The notes under the pieces were generated by a model. The model made no database searches and was not told where the DNA came from. It was given only the letters and a program-made list of their open reading frames with translations. A stretch of DNA of 34,011 nucleotides from positions 1 through 34,011 of the forward strand of contig CALVJQ010000018.1 in assembly GCA_944332265.1 (NCBI GenBank). The letters are read 5' to 3'. Both the position numbers and the translations under genes were made by a program. The DNA is from an uncultured Bacilli bacterium. Its GTDB lineage: Bacteria; Bacillota_I; Bacilli_A; RF39; UBA660. Positions 7,415 through 14,839 of the stretch are shown piece after piece (the first letter of the stretch is position 1; every line of letters begins with the position of its first letter).

Positions 7415-7485
7415 ATGTCTAGTATTTTAAGACATAGTAATTTTCTTCGTCTTATGTATTATATCATAAGAATTGAACTAATCAA
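7415..7485 (-). promoter_or_regulatory. rpmE promoter and leader hairpin
   Basis: Minus-strand elements are TTGATT (7480-7485), a 16-base spacer and TATAAT (7458-7463) in a TGATATAAT extended context. The -10 is centred in an inverted repeat, CTTATG/CATAAG (7451-7470), which could be an operator. Downstream the leader has ATGTCT/AGACAT (7415-7435), a 6-bp hairpin ahead of the ribosome-binding site. I could not match either repeat to a known regulator. Confidence 0.65.
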
Positions 7486-7560
7486 GTATTAAAATTATCT
7501 TTTTTAAGAATTTTGCTATTATTTGGCAATATTGTTATACATATAATATAGATTTAATAT

Positions 7561-7583
7561 AAAAAAGAGGAAGTTATTCCTCT
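7561..7583 (-). terminator. Intrinsic terminator of murA
   Basis: On the minus strand AGAGGAA-TAAC-TTCCTCT is followed by a T tract. The murA stop codon (7574-7576) lies in the loop, and the 5' arm encodes the final Glu-Glu of MurA. Confidence 0.88.
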
Positions 7584-8827
7584 ATTGTTTTTATATCAGC
7601 TCCAACGTTTTGTAACTTTTCTACTATATTTTCGTAACCTCTTAAAATATGATCTATTTCATTTACTGTTGTTGTTCCTTTAGCTATTAAACCAGCAATT
7701 ACCATAGCTGCTCCAGCACGTAAGTCGGTAGCGACGACTTCTTCGCCTTTTAATGGAGTTTTTCCTATAATAATAGCAGTTCGGTCATTAACTCTGATAT
7801 TGGCACCCATTTTTTGGAGATATTTTATATGTCCCATACGATTTTCATAGATGGTTTCTTCAAATATTGACATTCCGTCTGCTTGAGTTAATAGAACACT
7901 CATAGGTTGTCCTAAATCAGTAGCAAAACCAGGGAACACTAGAGTTTTAACGTTAATTGGTTTATATTCTTTTGGATGATTAATAATAATATCATTATCA
8001 TCAATAATCATATCAACACCCATTTCTTTAAGTTTGCTTAATAAGGCGTCGATGTGTTCTTCGATTATACCAGATATTTTAAGATTTTTACCTAATAATG
8101 CACCAATAATGGTATATGTTCCAGCTTCTATGCGATCTGGAATTACATCTATAACTCCACTATGAAGATGATTAACTCCTTCTATTTTTATTTCACTTGT
8201 TCCTGCACCACTTATTTTAGCTCCCATATTATTTAATAATGAAGCTATATTAACAATTTCTGGTTCTTTAGCAGCGTTAGATATATATGTTGTTCCTTCA
8301 GCTTTTACTGCTGCTAGCATAATATTAATAGTTGCTCCTACTGAGGCAAAATCTAAATATATTCTTGCTCCTTTAAGTTTATTAGCTTTAAATATATATT
8401 TATTACCTTCAATTGTTACTTCAGCGCCTAGTTTTTTAAAACCATTGATATGAAAATCGATTGGTCTTGAACCAATATTACATCCACCAGGGAAATATAT
8501 TTCAGCATAATGGAATTTACCTAATAATGCACCCATAAAATAATAGGAAGCACGTAATTTTTTACTTAGATTTTCAGGTACTACTTTATTTTCAATCTGA
8601 CTTGTATCTATTTTCATAGTTTCATTTTCATATTCTACTTTTCCATTTAGTAGTTTTATAATATCGATTAATGCTAAAGTATCTGATATATTTGGAACAT
8701 TATATAATGTAACATTATCATCTGATAAGATTGCAGCAGGTATTAAAGCTACAACACTATTTTTAGCTCCACTTATTTTAATTTCTCCGGTTAATTCGTG
8801 TTGCCCATTAATAATTAATTTTTTCAT
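7574..8827 (-). CDS. murA: UDP-N-acetylglucosamine 1-carboxyvinyltransferase MurA
   Basis: MurA transfers enolpyruvate from PEP to UDP-GlcNAc, the first committed step of peptidoglycan synthesis, in the cytoplasm. The 417-residue length is standard. Lys22-Asn23 lie in SGAKNSVVAL. The catalytic loop FPGGCNIGSRPIDFH carries Cys116, the residue alkylated by fosfomycin, so the sequence predicts a fosfomycin-sensitive enzyme. DRIEAGTY and FATDLGQPM are also present. Gram-positives often have two copies; the rpmE/prfA neighbourhood corresponds to the MurAB (MurZ) locus of Bacillus, while spoIID/ywzB nearby recall the MurAA locus. Only this copy is in the window. A TTGACA-type promoter precedes it; the ribosome-binding site is weak (GAGTG). 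Confidence 0.97.
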   Translation of the reverse strand: MKKLIINGQHELTGEIKISGAKNSVVALIPAAILSDDNVTLYNVPNISDTLALIDIIKLLNGKVEYENETMKIDTSQIENKVVPENLSKKLRASYYFMGALLGKFHYAEIYFPGGCNIGSRPIDFHINGFKKLGAEVTIEGNKYIFKANKLKGARIYLDFASVGATINIMLAAVKAEGTTYISNAAKEPEIVNIASLLNNMGAKISGAGTSEIKIEGVNHLHSGVIDVIPDRIEAGTYTIIGALLGKNLKISGIIEEHIDALLSKLKEMGVDMIIDDNDIIINHPKEYKPINVKTLVFPGFATDLGQPMSVLLTQADGMSIFEETIYENRMGHIKYLQKMGANIRVNDRTAIIIGKTPLKGEEVVATDLRAGAAMVIAGLIAKGTTTVNEIDHILRGYENIVEKLQNVGADIKTIEE

Positions 8828-8871
8828 ATTATCACACTCATACTTCTTTATATATGCATTTTCTCATTTTT

Positions 8872-8900
8872 AATATATAATTAACTATATATTTTGTCAA
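8872..8900 (-). promoter_or_regulatory. Sigma-A promoter of murA
   Basis: The minus strand has TTGACA (8895-8900), a 17-base spacer and TATATT (8872-8877). This is the best -35/-10 pair in the window. Confidence 0.8.
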
Positions 8901-8923
8901 TTTGATATCTATTTTCTTTACAT

Positions 8924-9433
8924 TTAAGATGTTAATTTATTAATAATTTCTGCAAAAAAGGATTTATACTCTACTTCTTCAGATTCTTCACTTTTGGAAT
9001 CTAATAAACATAATGGTGGATACATTACACACCACCAGTTATTTCCTTCACCTTCACCTAGAGATATGACTAATGAATCATAATTACCTTCTTTATATGT
9101 TATACCTTTATATTTTTTTTCGGGAAAGTAATTAGAGCCAAAGTTTATAGTATATGGTACATTATATGCTTCGATGGTCTTTTTTATGACATCTTCATTA
9201 TTTTTTATTATTTTTTTAGTTTCTTCTGGGGAAGTAGATTTTTCTAATAATTTAAATAAATTATTTTCTAAATCGTTTTTTATTAATTGTTTTGTTTTTT
9301 GATCAAGGCTATTATTACTATTTGCTATTATACGAAATCTAAGTGAATTACTTGGTAATAAATTGTTACTTTTAGAATAAATACTAAATAATAATAAAAA
9401 TATTATCAACACTATGTATATTATTTTTTTCAT
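8924..9433 (-). CDS. spoIIR: Stage II sporulation protein SpoIIR
   Basis: SpoIIR is made in the forespore, exported, and triggers SpoIIGA to process pro-sigma-E in the mother cell. The 169-residue product has an N-terminal signal or anchor (about 3-20). It then shows the family hallmarks LRFRIIANSNNSLDQKTK, a YPAG-like YFPEKKYKGITYKEGNYDSLVISLGEGEGNNWWCVMYPPLC, and a C-terminal helix (FFAEIINKL). The start is set by AGGTGAT about 6 bases upstream; this site lies in the 3' arm of a hairpin, suggesting translational control. Its position after prmC matches Bacillus (prfA-prmC-ywkF-spoIIR). Confidence 0.93.
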   Translation of the reverse strand: MKKIIYIVLIIFLLLFSIYSKSNNLLPSNSLRFRIIANSNNSLDQKTKQLIKNDLENNLFKLLEKSTSPEETKKIIKNNEDVIKKTIEAYNVPYTINFGSNYFPEKKYKGITYKEGNYDSLVISLGEGEGNNWWCVMYPPLCLLDSKSEESEEVEYKSFFAEIINKLTS

Positions 9434-9436
9434 TAT

Positions 9437-9467
9437 AAAATCACCTATTCTAATGATGGGTGATTTT
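9437..9467 (-). promoter_or_regulatory. Hairpin over the spoIIR ribosome-binding site / prmC terminator
   Basis: On the minus strand AAAATCACC (9459-9467) pairs perfectly with GGTGATTTT (9437-9445) over a 13-base loop. The 3' arm contains AGGTGAT, the spoIIR ribosome-binding site, followed by only a short T run. It may act as a leaky terminator after prmC, as a translation-blocking hairpin for spoIIR, or both. Confidence 0.65.
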
Positions 9468-9475
9468 TATTTTTT

Positions 9476-10198
9476 TTATTCATTAATTATAAATATAAAG
9501 CGATCAAATTTTCTTAAATCTTTTTCGATAGTGATAGATGCTTGAGGAAAATAGTTTTTTGCAATATTATAAATATCTTTTCCTTGTGATTCACCAATTT
9601 CAAAAGCTATAATTGATTTTTTATTTAAATATTGATGTGCATTTTTTAATATTGTTTCATAGAAATATAAACCATTATTTGGAGCATATAAAGCTATATG
9701 TGGCTCATTATTTTTAACTATATCCATTATAGGTTCATCTTCTTTTATATATGGAGGATTACTTATGATAATGTCATACTTTTCTTTAATAGATGAAAAG
9801 ATATCACTTTTAATAAAATTAATATCGACTTTGTTTTTTATAGCATTTTTTTTAGCTGTTTCTAAGGCTAATTGACTAATATCGATTGCTGTTATTTCAG
9901 AAAAAGGAAATATTTTTTTTAGGGATATAGCTATGCAACCGCTACCAGTACCTATATCAAGAATTTTTAGTGGTTGATTTAAATATTTTTCTTTTATTAT
10001 CTTTTCACATTTTTCAACTAATTCTTCAGTTTCAGGACGAGGAATTAAAACATTAGGATTAACATCTATTATATTTCCATAAAACTCAACATCACCAATA
10101 ATATATTGAACTGGTTCACCATTATTTAATCTTTTTATAGCTGTTTCTAAATCATCTTCTGGATGAAGATATTTTTTTAGATATTCTAGTTCTGTCAT
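9476..10198 (-). CDS. prmC: Release factor glutamine methyltransferase PrmC
   Basis: PrmC methylates the Gln of the GGQ motif in release factors using S-adenosylmethionine. Visible motifs are LIPRPETEELVE, ILDIGTGSGCIAISL (SAM-binding motif I, about 79-93), and the catalytic ISNPPYI (NPPY at 147-150). At 240 residues it is shorter than the usual 275-290: the N-terminal helical domain that grips the release factor starts late, at MTELEYLKKYLHPEDD. It follows prfA, its substrate's gene, across a terminator hairpin, so its expression may depend on read-through. Confidence 0.96.
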   Translation of the reverse strand: MTELEYLKKYLHPEDDLETAIKRLNNGEPVQYIIGDVEFYGNIIDVNPNVLIPRPETEELVEKCEKIIKEKYLNQPLKILDIGTGSGCIAISLKKIFPFSEITAIDISQLALETAKKNAIKNKVDINFIKSDIFSSIKEKYDIIISNPPYIKEDEPIMDIVKNNEPHIALYAPNNGLYFYETILKNAHQYLNKKSIIAFEIGESQGKDIYNIAKNYFPQASITIEKDLRKFDRFIFIINE

Positions 10199-10212
10199 GT
10201 TATCATCTTCCT

Positions 10213-10237
10213 AAAAAAAGGAGATTATTCTCCTTTT
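10213..10237 (-). terminator. Intrinsic terminator between prfA and prmC
   Basis: On the minus strand AAAAGGAGA-ATAA-TCTCCTTTT (9-bp stem) is followed by a run of T residues. The prfA stop codon (10225-10227) is in the 4-base loop, and the 5' arm encodes the last residues, Lys-Gly-Glu. Because prmC follows without an evident promoter, this is probably an attenuating terminator. Confidence 0.82.
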
Positions 10238-11280
10238 AATTTTCTTTGTAGATCTTCGGTAATTAGAGCCTCGATAATATCGTCTAAAGCTCCATCCATT
10301 ACACGATCTAAGTTATTTGTTGTATATCCTATACGATGATCTGTTACTCGATTTTGAGGATAATTATAAGTTCTAATTTTTTCAGCACGATCGCCTGTTC
10401 CTATTTTGCTACGTCTTTCATTACCTACTTCAGCGTCTTGTTTTTCTTGGGCCGCTTGATAAAGGCGAGCTTTCAATACCTCCATAGCTTGGGCTTTATT
10501 TTGTAATTGGCTACGTTCATTTTGACATGTAACAACTGTATTAGTTGGGAGATGGGTTATTCGAACTGCTGAAGGGGTTGTATTTACTCCTTGTCCTCCA
10601 TGACCAGTAGCACAATAAACATCAATTCTTAAATCATTAGGATTTATTTCTATATCAACATCTTCTACTTCAGGCATTACTAAAACTGTTGCTGTTGATG
10701 TTTGAATACGACCATTTGACTCAGTTACTGGTACTCTTTGAACACGATGTGAACCTGATTCATATTTTAATTTAGAGTAAACATTTTCACCCTTAATTTT
10801 AGCCTCGATTTGAGAATATCCACCAGCTGCTCCTGCCTCAGAATTTATAACATCAATTTTCCAGCCTTGTTTATCAGCATATCTAGAGTACATTCTAAAT
10901 AAATCACCAGCAAAGATATTGGCTTCATCGCCACCAGCTGCTCCTCTTATTTCCATAATAATATCTTTATCATCATTTTCATCTTTAGGGATTAAAAGAA
11001 TCTCTAATTCATGATAAAGTTTTTCTTTTTTAATAGTAGCTTCTTCGATTTCTAATTTGGCCATTTCGCCCATTTCTGGATCATCTACTAGCATTTCAGC
11101 TTCTTCTATATTACTAAGTACTTTTTTATATTCTTCATATTTTAAATGAGTTTCTTCTAAGTCTTTTTGTTCTTTAGATAATTTTTTTAACTTATTATAA
11201 TCACTTAGAACATCTGGCTTAGATAGTTCTTCTGTTAATTCTAAATATTTTTTACTAATCGCATCAAGTCTTTCAAACAT
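10225..11280 (-). CDS. prfA: Peptide chain release factor 1
   Basis: RF1 reads UAA and UAG stop codons and triggers peptide release. The 351-residue product has the anticodon-like PVT motif (184-186, in RVPVTESNGR), which is the RF1 PxT type rather than RF2 SPF, and the peptidyl-transferase GGQ motif (228-230, in ATGHGGQGVNTT). I chose the ATG at 11280 because GAAAGG lies about 10 bases upstream; an in-frame GTG three codons earlier nearly touches that site. A canonical promoter precedes it and its substrate-specific methylase gene prmC follows. Confidence 0.97.
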   Translation of the reverse strand: MFERLDAISKKYLELTEELSKPDVLSDYNKLKKLSKEQKDLEETHLKYEEYKKVLSNIEEAEMLVDDPEMGEMAKLEIEEATIKKEKLYHELEILLIPKDENDDKDIIMEIRGAAGGDEANIFAGDLFRMYSRYADKQGWKIDVINSEAGAAGGYSQIEAKIKGENVYSKLKYESGSHRVQRVPVTESNGRIQTSTATVLVMPEVEDVDIEINPNDLRIDVYCATGHGGQGVNTTPSAVRITHLPTNTVVTCQNERSQLQNKAQAMEVLKARLYQAAQEKQDAEVGNERRSKIGTGDRAEKIRTYNYPQNRVTDHRIGYTTNNLDRVMDGALDDIIEALITEDLQRKLKGE

Positions 11281-11303
11281 GAGTTTCACGCCTTTCGTTT
11301 TGT

Positions 11304-11332
11304 ATTATATCATTTATATCTAAATGAGTAAA
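11304..11332 (-). promoter_or_regulatory. Sigma-A promoter of prfA
   Basis: The minus strand has TTTACT (11327-11332), a 17-base spacer and TATAAT (11304-11309) in a TGATATAAT extended context. The predicted leader is about 17 bases. Confidence 0.75.
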
Positions 11333-11457
11333 TTGATATTTTAATTAAAATTTATTACATTTATTTCTAAGTATATAAGGATATAGAAGGAATATTTACT
11401 TTTGTTTTTGTATAAGATATACTTTGAATATAAAATTCGTTAAAAAGGAAGTTTTTT

Positions 11458-12084
11458 ATGAAAAAAAGATATGTTGTTTTATTTATTGTAGTTATATGTA
11501 TTGTATTAGGAGTTTTAATATTTAATAAAGATGGTATATTAAGAGAGATTAATTATAAGATAACTTATAATAATAAGTATCGAATATTAAATAAAGATAT
11601 TGATAATAAAGATTGTAAAAAAGATAAAGATGATATTGTATGTGAAGTAAATTTAGGTACTATGAAATATTCAGAACATAGTGAAATAAGAGTAACATTG
11701 AAAAAAGTTATTAATGAGAAAGAAGAAAATTATTTGTATTTTAATGATAAGTTAGTTGATATTCCTAATACTTATGAATTAGTTTACTTAGAACCTATTT
11801 TATATAAAGATGAAATATATTCAAATTTTTTATTTTTTATGAAAATCAATGATAATGGGAATTATAAAACGTTATTAGTAAATCCTTATGGAAAAGTTCA
11901 AAAAGAACTAACTCTTAATTATTATAATGATCAATATGATGTAGAGTTACTGGAAGATGGAAATGTTTATCTTTTTTATAATACTTGTGAAAATAATATT
12001 TTAATAAGATATAAACAAAATATTACTAATATTAGTAAAGATAAAGTATCTGTATATAGGGAAAAGGTAGTTAGTTGTAGTTAA
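11458..12084 (+). CDS. Membrane-anchored extracytoplasmic protein of unknown function
   Basis: I do not recognise this 208-residue protein. It starts with a basic MKKR and one hydrophobic helix (about 5-23) without a lipobox or clear cleavage site. A hydrophilic, Asn/Lys/Asp/Tyr-rich domain follows, with repeated short strands (IRVTLKKV, NYLYFNDKLVDIP, YELVYLEPILY, KTLLVNPYG, YDVELLEDGNVYLFYN) that suggest a beta-sandwich or beta-propeller-like fold outside the membrane. Four cysteines at about 54, 62, 177 and 207 could form disulphides. AAAAAGGAAG lies 6 bases before the ATG. It is divergent from prfA, convergent with rpoE, and oriented against the expected replication fork, one of only two such genes on this arm. 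It may be lineage-specific. Confidence 0.75.
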   Translation: MKKRYVVLFIVVICIVLGVLIFNKDGILREINYKITYNNKYRILNKDIDNKDCKKDKDDIVCEVNLGTMKYSEHSEIRVTLKKVINEKEENYLYFNDKLVDIPNTYELVYLEPILYKDEIYSNFLFFMKINDNGNYKTLLVNPYGKVQKELTLNYYNDQYDVELLEDGNVYLFYNTCENNILIRYKQNITNISKDKVSVYREKVVSCS

Positions 12085-12106
12085 ACCATTTAAAAACAAA
12101 TGGTTT
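12083..12106 (+). terminator. Plus-strand terminator of the unknown gene, sharing an arm with the rpoE terminator
   Basis: AAACCATTT (12083-12091) pairs with AAATGGTTT (12098-12106), followed by T residues to 12111. The stop codon of the upstream gene overlaps the first stem bases. The second arm doubles as an arm of the opposing rpoE terminator. Confidence 0.85.
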
Positions 12107-12122
12107 TTTTTAAGCCATTTGT
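12092..12122 (-). terminator. Minus-strand terminator of rpoE, sharing an arm with the convergent terminator
   Basis: On the minus strand ACAAATGG (12115-12122) pairs with CCATTTGT (12096-12103) and is followed by five T residues (12092-12096). The rpoE stop (12110-12112) is in the loop and the first arm encodes Gln-Met. Confidence 0.82.
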
Positions 12123-12553
12123 TCTTCATCTTCATCAATGATAACAAGATTTTTTAAATCATCATCTTCATCTGTTAAATCATCGGTATCATCTTCATCG
12201 GCATAGATGTCTTCTTTTTCTTCTTCGTCCTCTTCGATTTCTTCTAGGTCAATATCTTCTTCTATATCTTCTTCATCTTCTTCAGGGTCTAGAACGACTT
12301 TTGTTGCATGTTTTGTTCTTAAATCCCATAAACCATTTTCTAGCATTATGAATCGATGATCTGTTGATAAGACATCGAAGAATGCTGGTAATTTATCTAC
12401 AAATTCATCTTCTGATAATTCAAGATGATTACATACTTCTTTAAATAGTTCATTTATTTTCATTTGTCTATTACTTTCAGATAAAACCATTAAGGCAATA
12501 TCATCATACGACATAGCTTCTAATTCTGCTTTTGTTAAATCTTTTAATTTCAT
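12110..12553 (-). CDS. rpoE: DNA-directed RNA polymerase delta subunit
   Basis: Delta binds core RNA polymerase, aids recycling and makes initiation more sensitive to NTP levels. It is typical of Bacilli. The 147-residue product has the folded N-terminal HARE-HTH domain (about 1-85: LTKAELEAMSYDDIALMVL... to FIMLENGLWDLRTKHA) and a disordered, extremely Asp/Glu-rich tail (about 94-147). GGAGG lies 8 bases before the ATG. It has its own promoter and lies 89 bases after argS, as in the Bacillus ywiB-argS-rpoE neighbourhood. It converges on the unknown gene at 11458. Confidence 0.97.
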   Translation of the reverse strand: MKLKDLTKAELEAMSYDDIALMVLSESNRQMKINELFKEVCNHLELSEDEFVDKLPAFFDVLSTDHRFIMLENGLWDLRTKHATKVVLDPEEDEEDIEEDIDLEEIEEDEEEKEDIYADEDDTDDLTDEDDDLKNLVIIDEDEEQMA

Positions 12554-12585
12554 TTAAATGACCTCCAAATAATTCACTAGACACC

Positions 12586-12613
12586 ATTATACATATTTTT
12601 CATAATATGACAA
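12586..12613 (-). promoter_or_regulatory. Sigma-A promoter of rpoE
   Basis: The minus strand has TTGTCA (12608-12613), a 16-base spacer and TATAAT (12586-12591). Confidence 0.65.
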
Positions 12614-12642
12614 TACTAAAAATAAAATTTTTTTTATTTTTT

Positions 12643-14394
12643 TTACATTCTTTCTGGAACTTCTATACCTAGTATATTCAAAAGTTTTAAATTGTTTTCA
12701 TAAATTACTTTTGTTAGAAGTAACCAAGACTCTTGTAATTCTTTGTTTTCTTCAGTTAAAACATGATTATTAGCATATAAATTATTATATAAATTAGTAA
12801 TTTTATATAAATGTTCTGTTATATCATTTAACGATTTAACGTTTATTGATTTTAATAGTACATTTCTTAGATTTAGTAAGCAGATAATTATATCACGATC
12901 AATTTTATCATTTATCTTAGTATATTTTGTGTAGTTAATATTTGCTTCTTGGGCTTTATTTAATAAAGATTTCATTCTAATAGTAGAGTATAGAAGATAT
13001 GGTCCTGTTTTACCTTGTAAGTCACTAAATTTAACGGGATCGAAATTGTAATCAGTTAATCTAAATGGGATTAAATCGGCATATTTAACAGCAGCGATTG
13101 CTACTTTTTCTGAAACTTCTTCTCTTTCTTTTCCGGTTATATTAGGAAGAACTTTTTTTTCACATTCTTCTTTTGCCATATCTAGAAGACTTTCTAAGGT
13201 CATTACGCCACCATCTCTAGTTTTAAATGGTTTACCATCTGATCCGTTCATTGTCCCAAATGGGATAAATTCTAATTTAGTATTATCTTTTACAATATCA
13301 GCTTTTTTAGCTGCTCTAAATACCTGTTCAAAATGAAGAGCTTGTCTTGCATCAGTTAAATACCATATTTCGTCAGGATTCCATAATTTCATTCTTTCCC
13401 AGATACATGCTAAGTCTGTTGTTTCATAAGATGAACTGCCATTAGATTTTATTAATAATAATGGTGGTACTTCATGATCATCATCTTCTTTTGAAACATT
13501 TATTATTCGAGCTCCTTGGCTGTCTTCAACAAGTTTTTTTTCTTCTAAGTATTTAATCATTTCTGGAATGTATTTATCACCATCTGATTCACCTTCCCAT
13601 ACTTCAAAAGTTGTATTTAGGCGATCATATATTCTTTTTATGTCTTCTTTTGAAACATTCATTATATGATTCCATAAAGCCATTAAACCACGATTTCCTT
13701 CTTGAAATTTGGCAGTTATTAATCTTGCTTCTTCCATATATTCTTCGTCTTCTTTAGCTTTATTTGAGGCATATGGATATAGTTCCATTAGGTCATCATT
13801 AGTAACTGGAGAATATTTAGGATACTCTCCTAAATATTCTTCATCAAAGTATGGTAGTTCTGGATGTCTTTTTTTTATTTCTAACATTACTAAGCCAATT
13901 GGTCTTCCCCAGTCACCTAAATGAGCATCTGCGATGGCTTTATTACCTAAAGCAACTGCTAATCTTTTTAAAGCTTCTCCTATATTAGCACTTCTTAAAT
14001 GACCGACATGTAATGCTTTAGCAACATTAGCTCCACCATAATCCATAAATATAGTTTTAGGATTATCATTCTCATAGTTTAAATTAATATTTTTATTTAA
14101 TTCGTTAATATGCTCAATTAGTTCTTCATCTTTAAATGTTATGTTAATAAAACCTGGACCTGCAACATTTATATCATGATATTTATTGTCTTTTTTTATT
14201 ACTTCAACAATTTCATTAGCTATTTCGCGAGGATTTTTATGATATTCTTTAGCAAGAGACATAACCCCATTATATTGATAATCGCCAAATTCTGGACGAG
14301 ATGATACATTTAAAACTACTTCATTAACCTCATAACCACATTCATTGATTTTCTTTTTTAAATATTCTTCTTGTTTTTCTATAAAACTACTCAT
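12643..14394 (-). CDS. argS: Arginyl-tRNA synthetase
   Basis: ArgRS charges tRNA-Arg with arginine using ATP. The 583-residue class I enzyme has the N-terminal Add-1 tRNA D-loop domain (about 1-100), the HIGH motif as HVGH (129-132, in KALHVGHLRSANIG), and LGDWGRPIG. The KMSKS-like loop reads GKPFKTRDGG (no canonical KMSKS, as in the E. coli-type enzyme). A C-terminal helical anticodon-binding domain (DALR) follows. Its ATG overlaps the end of ywiB by 8 bases (ATGAGTAG), with GAAGGTGAT just upstream, so translation is likely coupled. No T-box leader is seen before ywiB. Confidence 0.98.
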   Translation of the reverse strand: MSSFIEKQEEYLKKKINECGYEVNEVVLNVSSRPEFGDYQYNGVMSLAKEYHKNPREIANEIVEVIKKDNKYHDINVAGPGFINITFKDEELIEHINELNKNINLNYENDNPKTIFMDYGGANVAKALHVGHLRSANIGEALKRLAVALGNKAIADAHLGDWGRPIGLVMLEIKKRHPELPYFDEEYLGEYPKYSPVTNDDLMELYPYASNKAKEDEEYMEEARLITAKFQEGNRGLMALWNHIMNVSKEDIKRIYDRLNTTFEVWEGESDGDKYIPEMIKYLEEKKLVEDSQGARIINVSKEDDDHEVPPLLLIKSNGSSSYETTDLACIWERMKLWNPDEIWYLTDARQALHFEQVFRAAKKADIVKDNTKLEFIPFGTMNGSDGKPFKTRDGGVMTLESLLDMAKEECEKKVLPNITGKEREEVSEKVAIAAVKYADLIPFRLTDYNFDPVKFSDLQGKTGPYLLYSTIRMKSLLNKAQEANINYTKYTKINDKIDRDIIICLLNLRNVLLKSINVKSLNDITEHLYKITNLYNNLYANNHVLTEENKELQESWLLLTKVIYENNLKLLNILGIEVPERM

Positions 14395-14740
14395 TTAAAT
14401 CACCTTCTATTATTATTTCTACTCTAATTATTTCATCATTACTTGCTAGTTTATATTCTAATATTATACTATTATTTTCTTCTTTATATATTACTTTTTC
14501 AACATCTATATCAAATAATAGATTATTTTCCTTTAAAAAATATGTTGCTTGTTTATTTTCGATATCTAAAACAAATTTATAGTTATTATCTTCTCTAGTA
14601 AAATTTTTTTTATTTAATATTGTTTTTATATTATCGATTTTAAATAAATATGAGTTATTTTGGTAAATAGCTTTTATTTGTTCGTATTTTTTTTCTAACC
14701 GACTTTCTTTTAATAAATTTATTGTTATCAATTTTTTCAT
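14387..14740 (-). CDS. ywiB: DUF1934 (YwiB-like) protein
   Basis: A 117-residue protein of alternating strands (KLITINLLKE, YKFVLDIEN, ATYFLKENNLLFDIDV, IILEYKLAS, IIRVEIII) that fits the small calycin-like beta-barrel family DUF1934, function unknown. Identification rests chiefly on synteny, since YwiB directly precedes argS in Bacillus, and on length and strand pattern. Sequence conservation is weak. I chose the ATG at 14740 (MKKLITIN) because AAGGG lies 9 bases upstream; the in-frame ATG three codons earlier touches that site. An extended -10 promoter precedes it. Confidence 0.65.
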   Translation of the reverse strand: MKKLITINLLKESRLEKKYEQIKAIYQNNSYLFKIDNIKTILNKKNFTREDNNYKFVLDIENKQATYFLKENNLLFDIDVEKVIYKEENNSIILEYKLASNDEIIRVEIIIEGDLNE

Positions 14741-14765
14741 GATAATCATCCCTTTTTTGATTGTG

Positions 14766-14774
14766 ATTATAACA
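14766..14774 (-). promoter_or_regulatory. Extended -10 promoter of ywiB-argS
   Basis: The minus strand reads TGTTATAAT, a perfect TGnTATAAT, with a predicted leader of about 19 bases. The divergent PBP gene may use TTGCAC (14789-14794) with TATTTT 16 bases later on the plus strand, a weaker match. Confidence 0.55.
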
Positions 14775-14839
14775 TATTATTTTTAAGTTTGCACTTATAA
14801 TTTAGCAATTTATTTTAATACTAGATAATGGGTGTTATT

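Noticed and set aside
7502..7560. TTGC-N9-GCAA and nearby A/T-rich sequence between murA and rpmE as a possible operator.
   Set aside because: The half-sites are only 4 bases and the stretch lies downstream of murA's own start and upstream of the rpmE promoter, with no gene that needs it.
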